From an uncultured Clostridia bacterium (GTDB taxonomy: Bacteria; Bacillota; Clostridia; Christensenellales; Aristaeellaceae), in NCBI GenBank assembly GCA_946626395.1, contig CAMOUF010000117.1:1-23157 (forward strand): 23,157 nt of DNA, written 5' to 3'. A program made the position numbers and the translations under genes. The notes below the pieces were generated by a model. That model did no database searches, had not been told where the DNA came from, and was given only the letters and a program-made list of their open reading frames with translations. Positions 7,587-15,180 of this stretch are shown piece after piece (within the stretch, counting starts at the first letter, position 1; every line of letters starts with the position of its first letter).

Positions 7587-9137
7587 TTACTTGACCCGCT
7601 TCAGCCGCGCAATGAAGAAGCCCTCCACATGATCCCGATGGGGCAGCAATTGCAGGCCCGTTTCGGTATAGTGGTTTCGGAATTCCTCCCCGATGGTCTC
7701 CGGCAGGGGCGATAATGCAAATTCCGGATGGGCGGAAAGGAACCGCTGAATCTGCTCCCCGTTTTCCTCCGGCAGCACCGAGCAGGTGGAATACACCAGG
7801 ACGCCGTTGCGCTTCACATACCGGCAGCAGGTGTCCAGCAGCCGGGCCTGCAGCGCCGTCAGTTCCTTCACGGATTCGGGGGTGGCCCGGTATTTGATAT
7901 CCGGTTTATTGTCCATGACCCCCAGGCCGGAGCAGGGCGCGTCCAAAAGCACCGCGTCCATGGTGGAAACCAGATCCTCTTTCAGCGCCGCCGCGTCCCG
8001 CATCACAGGCCGCACGTTTTCCAGCCGCAGCCGCCGGGCCATGGCACGGATCAGCGTCACCCGATGCTCATGCACGTCCCAGGCGTATACCCGGCCCGTG
8101 CCGTTCATGGTCTCCGCCAGATACGCCGTTTTCCCGCCGGGAGCGGCGCAGCAGTCCAGCACCTGCATGCCCATTTTTACACCTACCGCCTGAGCGGCCA
8201 TCATGCTGCTTTCCCCCTGGATGGAGAAATTGCCCGCCAGATAGTCCGCGTCCCGGGCGATTTCAGAGGCCAGCTTCACCCGCCAGGCGTGGGCCGCCTT
8301 GCCCTTTTCCACTTCCCACACCTTTTTTTCCAGCAGCTTTTCAAAGGCGGCGTCGTCCAAGCGGGAAAGGTTGGGCCGGATGGTGGTATAGTGAGAATCG
8401 CTGCGGAAGGAGCAAATCTGCTCCGCGGTTTCTGGGCCATAGGCTTCCATGAGCCTTTCCGCCAGCCACAGGGGCACGGAATACATGATGGAAAGATATT
8501 TGGCGCCTTCTTCTTTGGCGGGCCATTTGATTTCGTCCTTGCCCCGGATCACCGACCGCAGCACCGCGTTGGTCAGCCCCGTCAGGCCCTCCAGCCCGGC
8601 GCCCCGGGTCAGCTTCACCGCCTCGTCCACGATGGCGTTTTCGGGAATCCGGTCGTGGAACAAAAGCTGGCACACGCTGATGCGCAGGATATCCCGCACG
8701 GTGGGCTCCAGGTTATCCGCGTCAGAGAGGAAAAAGCCCAGCACATAGTCGATGCGGATCAGGTTTTCCAGGGTGCGGTACACGATGGAGGCGCAGAAGC
8801 GCTTGTCCAGTTGGGAAAGGTTCACGTCCTTCATCCGGTCGTCCAGGGACAGGGCGGCATAAGCGTCCTTTCTTACCACGTCCTGGAAAATCTGCAGCGC
8901 CACCTTCCTGCTCAGGCTGGAAGGAGCGTTGGGATCAGGAGCCGTTTTTTTCGCCGGATTCGCCGGGCGGCCATAAGGCTTCCCCGCCGGACGGCCGAAC
9001 CGCTGGCCCGTCGCCTTATTTGCCGGTTTTCCATAGGGCTTTCTGTCCCCCGGCTTGCCGGAAGGCTTTCTGCCGTCTGTGCCGCGGGGCTTGGGGGAAT
9101 AGGGCTTTTTGCCGCCGGGACGATTGTCTTTATCCAT
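7587..9137 (-). CDS. rsmB: 16S rRNA (cytosine967-C5)-methyltransferase RsmB, with basic N-terminal extension
   Basis: Methylates C5 of C967 in 16S rRNA. The 516-residue protein is about 70 residues longer than typical. Residues 1-70 are a low-complexity Lys/Arg/Pro/Gly-rich tract with repeated KPYG and GKPxxR motifs and no hydrophobic core. An NusB-like RNA-binding domain follows (about 75-200), then the Rossmann methyltransferase (about 300-513): SAM site DCCAAPGGKTA, motif IV LLDAPCSGLG (Cys402) and motif VI YSTCS (Cys452, the expected nucleophile). The ATG at 9137 has GGAGG 6-7 nt upstream and overlaps fmt by 8 bp. No in-frame Met separates the extension from the NusB-like domain, so the tail appears to be genuinely translated. 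Confidence 0.96.
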   Translation of the reverse strand: MDKDNRPGGKKPYSPKPRGTDGRKPSGKPGDRKPYGKPANKATGQRFGRPAGKPYGRPANPAKKTAPDPNAPSSLSRKVALQIFQDVVRKDAYAALSLDDRMKDVNLSQLDKRFCASIVYRTLENLIRIDYVLGFFLSDADNLEPTVRDILRISVCQLLFHDRIPENAIVDEAVKLTRGAGLEGLTGLTNAVLRSVIRGKDEIKWPAKEEGAKYLSIMYSVPLWLAERLMEAYGPETAEQICSFRSDSHYTTIRPNLSRLDDAAFEKLLEKKVWEVEKGKAAHAWRVKLASEIARDADYLAGNFSIQGESSMMAAQAVGVKMGMQVLDCCAAPGGKTAYLAETMNGTGRVYAWDVHEHRVTLIRAMARRLRLENVRPVMRDAAALKEDLVSTMDAVLLDAPCSGLGVMDNKPDIKYRATPESVKELTALQARLLDTCCRYVKRNGVLVYSTCSVLPEENGEQIQRFLSAHPEFALSPLPETIGEEFRNHYTETGLQLLPHRDHVEGFFIARLKRVK

Positions 9138-10077
9138 GTGCTTCCTCCGTCACGCTGCATTGGGTATAGTGTACGGGATGGCCCCGCAGGTAATCTTTCG
9201 GGTTCATTCGCTTTCCACCGGGGGCCTGCATTTCCAGAACGCGCACGGCCCCTTCCCCCGCGGCGATGACCAGGCCGCCTTTTGCGTCGGCGCAAATGAT
9301 CTGCCCCGGGGCTTTGCCGGGGTTCTCCGCTTCCTCGGCCTGCCAGACCTTGACGGTTTCATGGTCCCCCCAGACAAAGGAGCAGCCCGGCCAGGGGGTC
9401 AGGCCCCGGATGAGGCACACGATTTTATGAGCGGGCAACCGCCAGTCGATCTCCCCCATTTCCTTTTTCAGCATGGGGAAATAGCTGGACTTTTCTTCTT
9501 CCTGTTTCCTGCGCTGGACCGTGCCGGCTTCCAGGCCCCGGATGGTTTCGATGAGCAGTTCCGCCCCGATGGGGGCCATGCGGGCTGTCAGCTCCTCGGC
9601 GGTTTCCCCGGGCAGGATCTGGATTTCTTTTTGCAGCAAAATATCGCCGGTGTCCAATCCCTTATCCGTCATCATGGTGGTTACGCCGGTGACGGTCTCC
9701 CCTTCCATAATGGCCCAGTTGATGGGCGCGGAGCCGCGGTATTGGGGCAGCAGGGAGGAATGCACGTTCACCGTGCCGATGGCGGGAATATCCAATATTT
9801 CCTGGGACAAAATCTGTCCGAAGGCCGCGGTGACGCACAGGTCGGGGCGCAGCGCTTTTAAATCCTCCACCCCGTCCACCCGGATTTTCACCGGCTGATA
9901 CACGGGGATGCCCTGTTCCAGCGCGCAGGTTTTTACCGGGCTGGGCAGCATTTTATTGCCCCGGCCCTTGGGCTTATCGGGCTGGGTGAACACGCCCACC
10001 ACATCATAGCCCGCCTTGACCAGCGCCTGCAGGGACGGCACGCCAAACTCCGGCGTGCCCAGAAACACCACGCGCAT
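9130..10077 (-). CDS. fmt: Methionyl-tRNA formyltransferase
   Basis: Transfers a formyl group from 10-formyl-tetrahydrofolate to initiator Met-tRNA. Length 315 residues, as in E. coli and B. subtilis. The N-terminus MRVVFLGTPEFGVPSL is typical. The catalytic triad is present as Asn104 and His106 (NVHSSLLPQYRGSAPI) with Asp142 (KGLDTGDI). A C-terminal OB-fold-like region (about 205-310) binds the tRNA. The gene starts directly after the def stop with AGGAGG in the def 3' end at 8 nt spacing. Pairing with def is functional: Fmt adds and Def removes the formyl group. Confidence 0.98.
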   Translation of the reverse strand: MRVVFLGTPEFGVPSLQALVKAGYDVVGVFTQPDKPKGRGNKMLPSPVKTCALEQGIPVYQPVKIRVDGVEDLKALRPDLCVTAAFGQILSQEILDIPAIGTVNVHSSLLPQYRGSAPINWAIMEGETVTGVTTMMTDKGLDTGDILLQKEIQILPGETAEELTARMAPIGAELLIETIRGLEAGTVQRRKQEEEKSSYFPMLKKEMGEIDWRLPAHKIVCLIRGLTPWPGCSFVWGDHETVKVWQAEEAENPGKAPGQIICADAKGGLVIAAGEGAVRVLEMQAPGGKRMNPKDYLRGHPVHYTQCSVTEEAHG

Positions 10078-10563
10078 TTACTTCTCCTCCTGGGCTTCTT
10101 CTTCATCGTCGTCAAAGATTTCATGATCCATTTTATCCACGTAGATGATGCCGTCCAGATGGTCGATCTCGTGGCACAGAGCCCGGGCCAGGAGCCCTTC
10201 CCCGGTGATTTCAAAATGCTTGCCCTTCCGGTCCTGGGCCCGGACGGTGACTTTATTGGGCCGCACCACATAGCCCCGTCTGCCCGGCACGCTCAGGCAC
10301 CCCTCGCTGCCTGCCTGCTCCCCCTCGGCAGCGATGATTTCGGGGTTCACCAGCTCGATCAGCCCATGGTCGTCCCCCACGTCGATCACCACCACCCGGC
10401 GCAGAATGCCCACCTGGGGCGCGGCCAGGCCCACGCCGTCGGCTTTGTACATGGTTTCGGCCATGTCCCGCAGCAGCAGCCACAGGCGCAGGTCGTAGGT
10501 TTTCATGGGCTTGCAAACCTTCCGCAGGCTTTCGTCCCCCAGCTCCAAAATCTTGCGAACCAT
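10078..10563 (-). CDS. def: Peptide deformylase
   Basis: Removes the N-formyl group from nascent proteins; an Fe2+-type metallohydrolase. All three signature motifs are present in the 161-residue protein: GVGLAAPQVG (43-52), EGCLSVPG with metal ligand Cys89, and HEIDHLDG with metal ligands His131 and His135 and catalytic Glu132. A Glu/Asp-rich tail ends the protein. The ATG at 10563 follows AAGGAG at 10 nt. Upstream, between it and priA, lies a heptamer-repeat element (10603-10699); downstream it abuts fmt. Confidence 0.98.
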   Translation of the reverse strand: MVRKILELGDESLRKVCKPMKTYDLRLWLLLRDMAETMYKADGVGLAAPQVGILRRVVVIDVGDDHGLIELVNPEIIAAEGEQAGSEGCLSVPGRRGYVVRPNKVTVRAQDRKGKHFEITGEGLLARALCHEIDHLDGIIYVDKMDHEIFDDDEEEAQEEK

Positions 10564-10602
10564 ATTGTGCAGTCTCCTTTTTGCAGCGAAAATGTTTTTT
10601 CA

Positions 10603-10699
10603 GTTCTGAATTTTAAGTTCCATGTTCCAAGCCCAAAATAGTTTTGCGATTGAAAAGCAGGACGCGGACACGATCCGCTTAGAACTTAGAACTTTGAAC
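10603..10699. repeat. Intergenic element bounded by inverted heptamer arrays (priA-def)
   Basis: Four 7-bp units at 10603-10630 (GTTCTGA, ATTTTAA, GTTCCAT, GTTCCAA) face three units at 10679-10699 (TTAGAAC, TTAGAAC, TTTGAAC) in inverted orientation. The consensus GTTCTAA differs from the GGCAATA/GGCATTA heptamer of the rpe-rsmA element, yet unit length and inverted layout are the same. The 48-bp core (10631-10678) includes a small GCGGA/TCCGC hairpin. The right array begins 8 bp past the priA stop. It accounts for most of the one 144-bp gap that separates priA from the tightly packed def-to-rpe genes. Confidence 0.75.
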
Positions 10700-10707
10700 T
10701 TCATCTC

Positions 10708-12930
10708 TCATGCCAGCGACGCCGGATTGATTTCCAGGGTCACCTTCGCGGCGTATTCCCCCCCCGCCATTTCCTGAAAGCGCCGAAGCAGCGCGTCGGT
10801 ATCCGGGTGGTTCAGCAGCTTCATCAGCACCTGGGCCCGGGCCCTGTCCTGGATGCGGGTAATGGGCGCTTCGTCGGCCCGGATAAAAAAGATGCGCCGG
10901 AACAGGGGCGTTAAGGAAAACTCCTCCACGATCCTGTTTTTGATGCTTTCCGCCGCGGCCATGGCCACCGGCATTTCCCTGGCCTCGCACAGAAAGCGGG
11001 CCATCATGGTGAAGGGCGGATACAAATCGCTTTTCCTGCGCTCAAATTCCCGGTTAAAGTAGGCCCGGTAATCCTGCATGGCGGCGTACTGGATGGCGTA
11101 GTGATCCGGCTGGTAGGTCTGGATCACCACTTCGCCGGGGTCCTCTCCCCGGCCCGCCCTTCCTGCCACCTGCACCAGCAGCTGATAGGTCCTTTCAGCG
11201 GAGCGGTAGTCGGGAAAGTTCAAGGTCAAATCCGCCATCACCGCGCCCACCAGGGTCACCTGGGGAAAATCCAGCCCTTTGGCGATCATCTGGGTGCCCA
11301 GCAGGATTTTGGCCTGGCCCGCCCGGAACCTGTCCACCAGTTCAAAGTGGGCGTTTTTTTCGGCGGTGGTGTCCACGTCCATGCGGATGACCCCGGCCCC
11401 GGGGAAGCGTTTATTCAGCTCTTCCTCCACCTTCTGGGTGCCGATGCCCATAGGCTTGATATACGGGCTGCCGCAGGCGGGGCACGCTTTGGGCATGGGG
11501 CGGATTTCCCCGCAGTAATGGCAGCGCAGGGTTTGATCCACGCTATGGTAGGTCATGGACACGTCGCACCGGGAGCACTTGATGGTTTCCCCGCACTTGC
11601 GGCAGTTGACGGAGCTGGCATAGCCCCGGCGGTTGATGAACAGCATGGCCTGGTGGCCCTGGGCGATGCACTGTTCCAGCTTTTCCTGGAGCAGGCCGGA
11701 GAACATGCCGTGGTTGCCCATGCGCAGCTCCTGGCGCATATCCACCAAATGGATCCTGGGCAGCGGCCGGTTCAGCACCCGGTGGGGCATTTCGATCAGG
11801 GTATAGTCCCCCCGGCGGCACATGGCGTAAGAATAGATGCTGGGGGTGGCGCTGGCCAAAAGCACCGCGGCCCCTTCCCTTTTGCCCCGGGACGCGGCGA
11901 TCTCCCTTGCGTCATACTGGGGGAAGCGGTCGGACAGGTAGGTCTGTTCGTGCTCCTCATCCACGATGATCACGCCCAGCCCTTCCCCCGGCGCGAACAC
12001 AGCGGACCGGGCCCCGATCACGATGCGGGCGTCCCCCCGGCGAATCCTGCGCCATTCGTCGAACCGCTCCCCGGCGCTGAGCCGGGAATGGAGCACGGCC
12101 ATGGCATCCCCGAACCGGGAGCGGAACCAATTGATCATTTGGGGGGTCAGCACGATTTCGGGCACCAGGATAATAGCGCCCTTGCCCATTTTCAGCGCCT
12201 GCCGCACCAGGCGGATATACACTTCCGTTTTCCCCGACCCGGTGACCCCTTGCAGCAGAAAAGGTTTGCTCTTTCCCCGCAAAGCGGGAAGGAGCTCAGA
12301 CAGGGCCTCCTCCTGCTCCGGGGTCAGCTGGGGGTCCGGCGGCGCGTCCACCCGGCCATAGTAAGGGGCGCGGAGGGCTTCCTCCTCAAAGAGCTCCACC
12401 AGCTCCCTTTCCGCCAGATCATTCAGCGGTTCCCGGAGGTTGGACACCATTTCTTTCAGCTCGTCCACGGGATGGGGTTCGCCGTCCGAAAGCAGGCGGA
12501 TGAGCATCTGCTTTTTCTTGGAGCGCTTATGGGCGGCGATGGCTTCCTCGATCCTTTCCGGAGGGATTTTCAGCCGGGCCATTTCCCGGGTTTTCACCTT
12601 GACCCGGCCACCCCGCATTTCCGCGGGCAGCATCAGCCGCAGCGCTTCGCACAAAGGACAATGGCACCTGTCCCGGATTTCCCAGGCCAGGGCCATCAGC
12701 TCCGGCAGCAGAGCGGGGTAGTTTTCCAGCGCCGCCAGGATAGGCTTGATTTTGCTTTCGTCGTAATCCGCCGTTTCCTTTAAGCGAATCACGAATCCTT
12801 CCTTTTCCCGGGGGCCGAAGGGCACCCGCACCCGCATGCCGGGCTGAATGTTCAGCGTGTCCGGCGCCCGGTAGGTAAATACGCGGTCCACCTCCTCGGA
12901 CGCAATATCCACGATGATCTCCGCGTACAA
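10708..12930 (-). CDS. priA: Primosomal protein N' / replication restart helicase PriA (TTG start)
   Basis: 3'-5' DNA helicase that recognises stalled forks and reloads the replisome. From the TTG at 12930 the product is 740 residues. An N-terminal DNA-binding domain (starting with residues YAEIIVDIASEEVDRVF) is followed by Walker A GVTGSGKT (228-235), Walker B DEEH (324-327), GARSAVFAP, and SATPS. Eight zinc-binding cysteines sit at 443, 446, 452, 455, 470, 473, 483 and 486, with the same spacing as E. coli PriA. Helicase motifs including VAGRAGR follow. The TTG start is preferred because AGGAGG lies 8 nt before it and homology begins there; the reading frame extends 42 codons upstream through a hairpin repeat, which is unlikely to be coding. 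Confidence 0.96.
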   Translation of the reverse strand: MYAEIIVDIASEEVDRVFTYRAPDTLNIQPGMRVRVPFGPREKEGFVIRLKETADYDESKIKPILAALENYPALLPELMALAWEIRDRCHCPLCEALRLMLPAEMRGGRVKVKTREMARLKIPPERIEEAIAAHKRSKKKQMLIRLLSDGEPHPVDELKEMVSNLREPLNDLAERELVELFEEEALRAPYYGRVDAPPDPQLTPEQEEALSELLPALRGKSKPFLLQGVTGSGKTEVYIRLVRQALKMGKGAIILVPEIVLTPQMINWFRSRFGDAMAVLHSRLSAGERFDEWRRIRRGDARIVIGARSAVFAPGEGLGVIIVDEEHEQTYLSDRFPQYDAREIAASRGKREGAAVLLASATPSIYSYAMCRRGDYTLIEMPHRVLNRPLPRIHLVDMRQELRMGNHGMFSGLLQEKLEQCIAQGHQAMLFINRRGYASSVNCRKCGETIKCSRCDVSMTYHSVDQTLRCHYCGEIRPMPKACPACGSPYIKPMGIGTQKVEEELNKRFPGAGVIRMDVDTTAEKNAHFELVDRFRAGQAKILLGTQMIAKGLDFPQVTLVGAVMADLTLNFPDYRSAERTYQLLVQVAGRAGRGEDPGEVVIQTYQPDHYAIQYAAMQDYRAYFNREFERRKSDLYPPFTMMARFLCEAREMPVAMAAAESIKNRIVEEFSLTPLFRRIFFIRADEAPITRIQDRARAQVLMKLLNHPDTDALLRRFQEMAGGEYAAKVTLEINPASLA

Positions 12931-12938
12931 CCCTGGTT

Positions 12939-12944
12939 CCTCCT
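12939..12944 (-). promoter_or_regulatory. Ribosome-binding site deciding the TTG start of priA
   Basis: AGGAGG on the minus strand, 8 nt before TTG at 12930-12928. It is a perfect Shine-Dalgarno sequence, placed 3 nt after the base of a 22-bp hairpin. No ATG lies at a workable distance. Confidence 0.8.
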
Positions 12945-12947
12945 TTT

Positions 12948-12994
12948 TGTGGGGGAAACCATTCTTTGGAGGCCAAAGAATGGTTTCCCCCACA
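12948..12994. repeat. Perfect 22-bp inverted repeat with 3-nt loop upstream of priA
   Basis: Arms 12948-12969 and 12973-12994 are exact reverse complements (22 bp) around a loop of 3 nt. In the minus-strand mRNA this would be a very stable hairpin ending 3 nt before the priA Shine-Dalgarno. It lacks a T-run on either strand, so it is not a standard terminator. It may be a dispersed palindromic repeat, an RNase processing site or a device that keeps the ribosome-binding site open. Confidence 0.85.
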
Positions 12995-13036
12995 CCCCTT
13001 TCCAAGAAAGCCATATGGGAAAATATCTTCTGCTTT

Positions 13037-13067
13037 CTTCCCGCTTGTGTTCCCATGAAGCGGGAAG
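13037..13067. repeat. Perfect 10-bp inverted repeat just past coaBC stop
   Basis: CTTCCCGCTT (13037-13046) pairs exactly with AAGCGGGAAG (13058-13067), leaving an 11-nt loop. It begins 13 bp past the coaBC stop codon on the minus strand. No T-run follows, so it is not an obvious terminator; it could stabilise the 3' end of upstream mRNA or mark a processing point. Confidence 0.65.
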
Positions 13068-13080
13068 CGCCGGGGCTGTT

Positions 13081-14289
13081 TTAACGTTTCCCCGTCAGGA
13101 TTTTCATGGCCCGGTCCAGCAGCTCCTGGGCCCCTTGTTTTTTGGGCAGGCAGGGCAGGGTTTCCATGCCCGCCGCCGTCACGAAGGTGACGATATTGGT
13201 ATCTACGTCGAACCCCGCGCCGGGAGAGGTCACATCGTTGGCCACGATCATATCCAGGTTTTTCTTTTTCAGCTTGCCCTGGGCGTTTTCCAGCACGTCG
13301 TTGGTTTCGGCGGCAAAGCCCACCAGCACCTGGCCTTCGTGCTTCAATCGGCCCACCTGGGCGGCCACGTCGGGGGTCTGGCGCAGCAGAAGCGTCATAT
13401 CCCCGTCCCCGTGCTTTTTGATTTTTTGCTCCGCCACATGGGCAGGGGTAAAATCCGCCGGGGCGGCGGCCTGGATCACGATATCCGCTTCCTGGCACCG
13501 GGCGGTCATTTCATCGAACAGATCCTGGGTGGATGTAATGGGCACACCGGTCACTCCCCGGGGGATTTCCAGGCGGGTGGGGCCCGTGACCAGCGTCACC
13601 TTGGCCCCTCTTTCCGCCGCCGCCTCCGCGATGGCGTAGCCCATTTTGCCGCTGGAGCGGTTGGAAATATACCGCACAGGGTCGATCTTTTCCTGGGTGG
13701 GCCCCGCCGTTACCAGTACGCGCAGGCCCTCCATATCCCGCTTGGGGTTCAGGATGCTTTCGATTTCATCAAAGATTTCCTTGGGCTCGCTCATCCGGCC
13801 CACGCCGCTGTCGCCGCAGGCCAGGAAGCCCCCTTCGGGCCCCACGAAGCGCACGCCCCGTTTTTTAAGCAGCGCCACGTTTTCCCGGGTGGCGATGTTT
13901 TCCCACATGCCGGTATTCATGGCCGGGGCCGCCAGCACGGGAGCGCGGGTGGCCAGCACGGTGGTGGACAGCATATCGTCGGCGATGCCGTGGGCCATTT
14001 TCGCCAGGATATTGGCGGTGGCGGGGGCGATTACGAACACATCCGCCCGCTTGGCCAGGGCGATATGCTCCACTTCCCAGGTATCGGGCCGGGCGAAGGT
14101 ATCCGTCACAGCGGGATGGCTGCTGAGGGTTTCAAAGGTGAGGGGGCCCACAAATTCCGTGGCGTTCTTCGTCATGATCACGTACACCTGGGCCCCGGCC
14201 TTGCGCAGCCGGGAGGTGAGCTCGCAGGCCTTATAGGCCGCGATGCCTCCCGTCACCCCCAGCACCACGTTTTTTCCTTCCAAAGACAT
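13081..14289 (-). CDS. coaBC: Bifunctional phosphopantothenoylcysteine decarboxylase / phosphopantothenate-cysteine ligase
   Basis: Catalyses two consecutive steps of coenzyme A synthesis: CTP-dependent joining of cysteine to 4'-phosphopantothenate (CoaB, C-terminal) and FMN-dependent decarboxylation (CoaC, N-terminal). In the 402-residue protein key residues fall at the same numbers as in E. coli: His75 in VEHIALA, Asn125 in PAMNTGMW and Cys158 in ACGDSGVGRM for CoaC; Asn210 in YISNRSSGKMG and Lys289 in EQKIKK for CoaB. The CoaC domain spans about 1-185 and the CoaB domain about 188-400. The ATG at 14289 lies 7 bp past the rpoZ stop. Confidence 0.98.
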   Translation of the reverse strand: MSLEGKNVVLGVTGGIAAYKACELTSRLRKAGAQVYVIMTKNATEFVGPLTFETLSSHPAVTDTFARPDTWEVEHIALAKRADVFVIAPATANILAKMAHGIADDMLSTTVLATRAPVLAAPAMNTGMWENIATRENVALLKKRGVRFVGPEGGFLACGDSGVGRMSEPKEIFDEIESILNPKRDMEGLRVLVTAGPTQEKIDPVRYISNRSSGKMGYAIAEAAAERGAKVTLVTGPTRLEIPRGVTGVPITSTQDLFDEMTARCQEADIVIQAAAPADFTPAHVAEQKIKKHGDGDMTLLLRQTPDVAAQVGRLKHEGQVLVGFAAETNDVLENAQGKLKKKNLDMIVANDVTSPGAGFDVDTNIVTFVTAAGMETLPCLPKKQGAQELLDRAMKILTGKR

Positions 14290-14296
14290 GGCGCGG

Positions 14297-14512
14297 TTAT
14301 TCCTCTTCGTCTTCCAGGTTGCGGTGATAGGTCAGCAAGCCCCGGTTGATTTCATCCACGGCGATGGACACGGGCTTTTTATCCTTGGGGTCGATGAGGG
14401 GCTGAGAGCCGCCCACCAGCTCCCGGGCGCGCTTGGCGCTTTCCACCACCAGGGTATAGCGGCAGTCCACCTTCTGGTCCAGTTCGTCAATTGCGGGTTT
14501 ATTCACAGGCAT
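14297..14512 (-). CDS. rpoZ: DNA-directed RNA polymerase omega subunit
   Basis: Small accessory subunit that helps assemble the beta' subunit. The product has 71 residues, within the normal bacterial range. It matches the family in PAIDELDQKVDCRYTLVV, ESAKRARELVGG, and KPVSIAVDEINRG (the conserved Ala-Glu-Ile stretch), with an acidic C-terminus LEDEEE. The ATG at 14512 follows GGGAGG at 8 nt. Its position between gmk and coaBC is the standard Bacillota order and adds weight to the call. Confidence 0.95.
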   Translation of the reverse strand: MPVNKPAIDELDQKVDCRYTLVVESAKRARELVGGSQPLIDPKDKKPVSIAVDEINRGLLTYHRNLEDEEE

Positions 14513-14547
14513 GTTTGTTTCCTCCCTTGCTTGGATTGCAATATTGA

Positions 14548-15147
14548 TTATTCCACCACCGGGAAATACCGGCTGGTGCGCTGTTTTTCGGCGGCGATGA
14601 TGGCGGACACCTGGTCGAAGGCCAGCTCCAGATCATCATTCACCACCGTATATTGATACATGCCCACCTGGGCGATTTCGCCCCGGGCATTGTTCAATCG
14701 GCGTTCGATTTCCTTTGGGTCATCGGTATTGCGGCCATAGAGCCGCTCCCGCAGCTTTTGATAAGAGGGCGGCAGCAGGAAGATGGACACGCAGTTCGCC
14801 CATTGGGCCATGACCTGTCTGGCCCCCTGGGGGTCGATATCCAGCACCACGTTCAGGCCCTTTTCCAGCTTTTCCTGAATCTGGCTTTTGAGGGTGCCGT
14901 AGGAATGGCCGTGCACGTCGGCGTGCTCCAGGAACGCGTCCTGAGCAACCAATTCCTGATATTGCTGATCGGTAATGAAGAAATAATCCACCCCGTCCGT
15001 TTCCCCGTGGCGGGGGGCCCGGGTGGTGACGCTGACGGAAAAGGTCAGGCTGGGGTCGCTGTCCAAGAGGCGGTTGTAAATGGTGCCCTTCCCCACGCCG
15101 GACGGCCCGGAGATCACAATGAGCATGCTCTTTCTTTCTTCCTTCAT
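14548..15147 (-). CDS. gmk: Guanylate kinase
   Basis: Phosphorylates GMP to GDP with ATP; essential for GTP, dGTP and (p)ppGpp supply. P-loop ISGPSGVGKGT near the N-terminus is followed by GMP-binding residues in SVTTRAPRHGETDGVDY and by LDIDPQGARQV. Length is about 199 residues, as expected. Three in-frame ATGs exist: 15156, 15147 and 15126. GAGGGG is only 2 nt from the first but well spaced for 15147, which I choose; 15126 would start exactly at MLIVISGPSG and is also plausible. It sits 33 bp after remA. Confidence 0.96.
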   Translation of the reverse strand: MKEERKSMLIVISGPSGVGKGTIYNRLLDSDPSLTFSVSVTTRAPRHGETDGVDYFFITDQQYQELVAQDAFLEHADVHGHSYGTLKSQIQEKLEKGLNVVLDIDPQGARQVMAQWANCVSIFLLPPSYQKLRERLYGRNTDDPKEIERRLNNARGEIAQVGMYQYTVVNDDLELAFDQVSAIIAAEKQRTSRYFPVVE

Positions 15148-15180
15148 AAGCCGCATCCCCTCTTCTTTTGAAGTATCAAA

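Noticed and set aside
12948..12994. Rho-independent terminator between coaBC and priA
   Set aside because: The stem is very strong but no T-run follows on either strand; on the minus strand it runs into the priA ribosome-binding site.
11101..14349. Long plus-strand open frames opposite priA and coaBC (560 and 466 codons)
   Set aside because: No recognisable motifs, His/Gln/Pro-rich translation, and complete overlap with well-conserved minus-strand genes.
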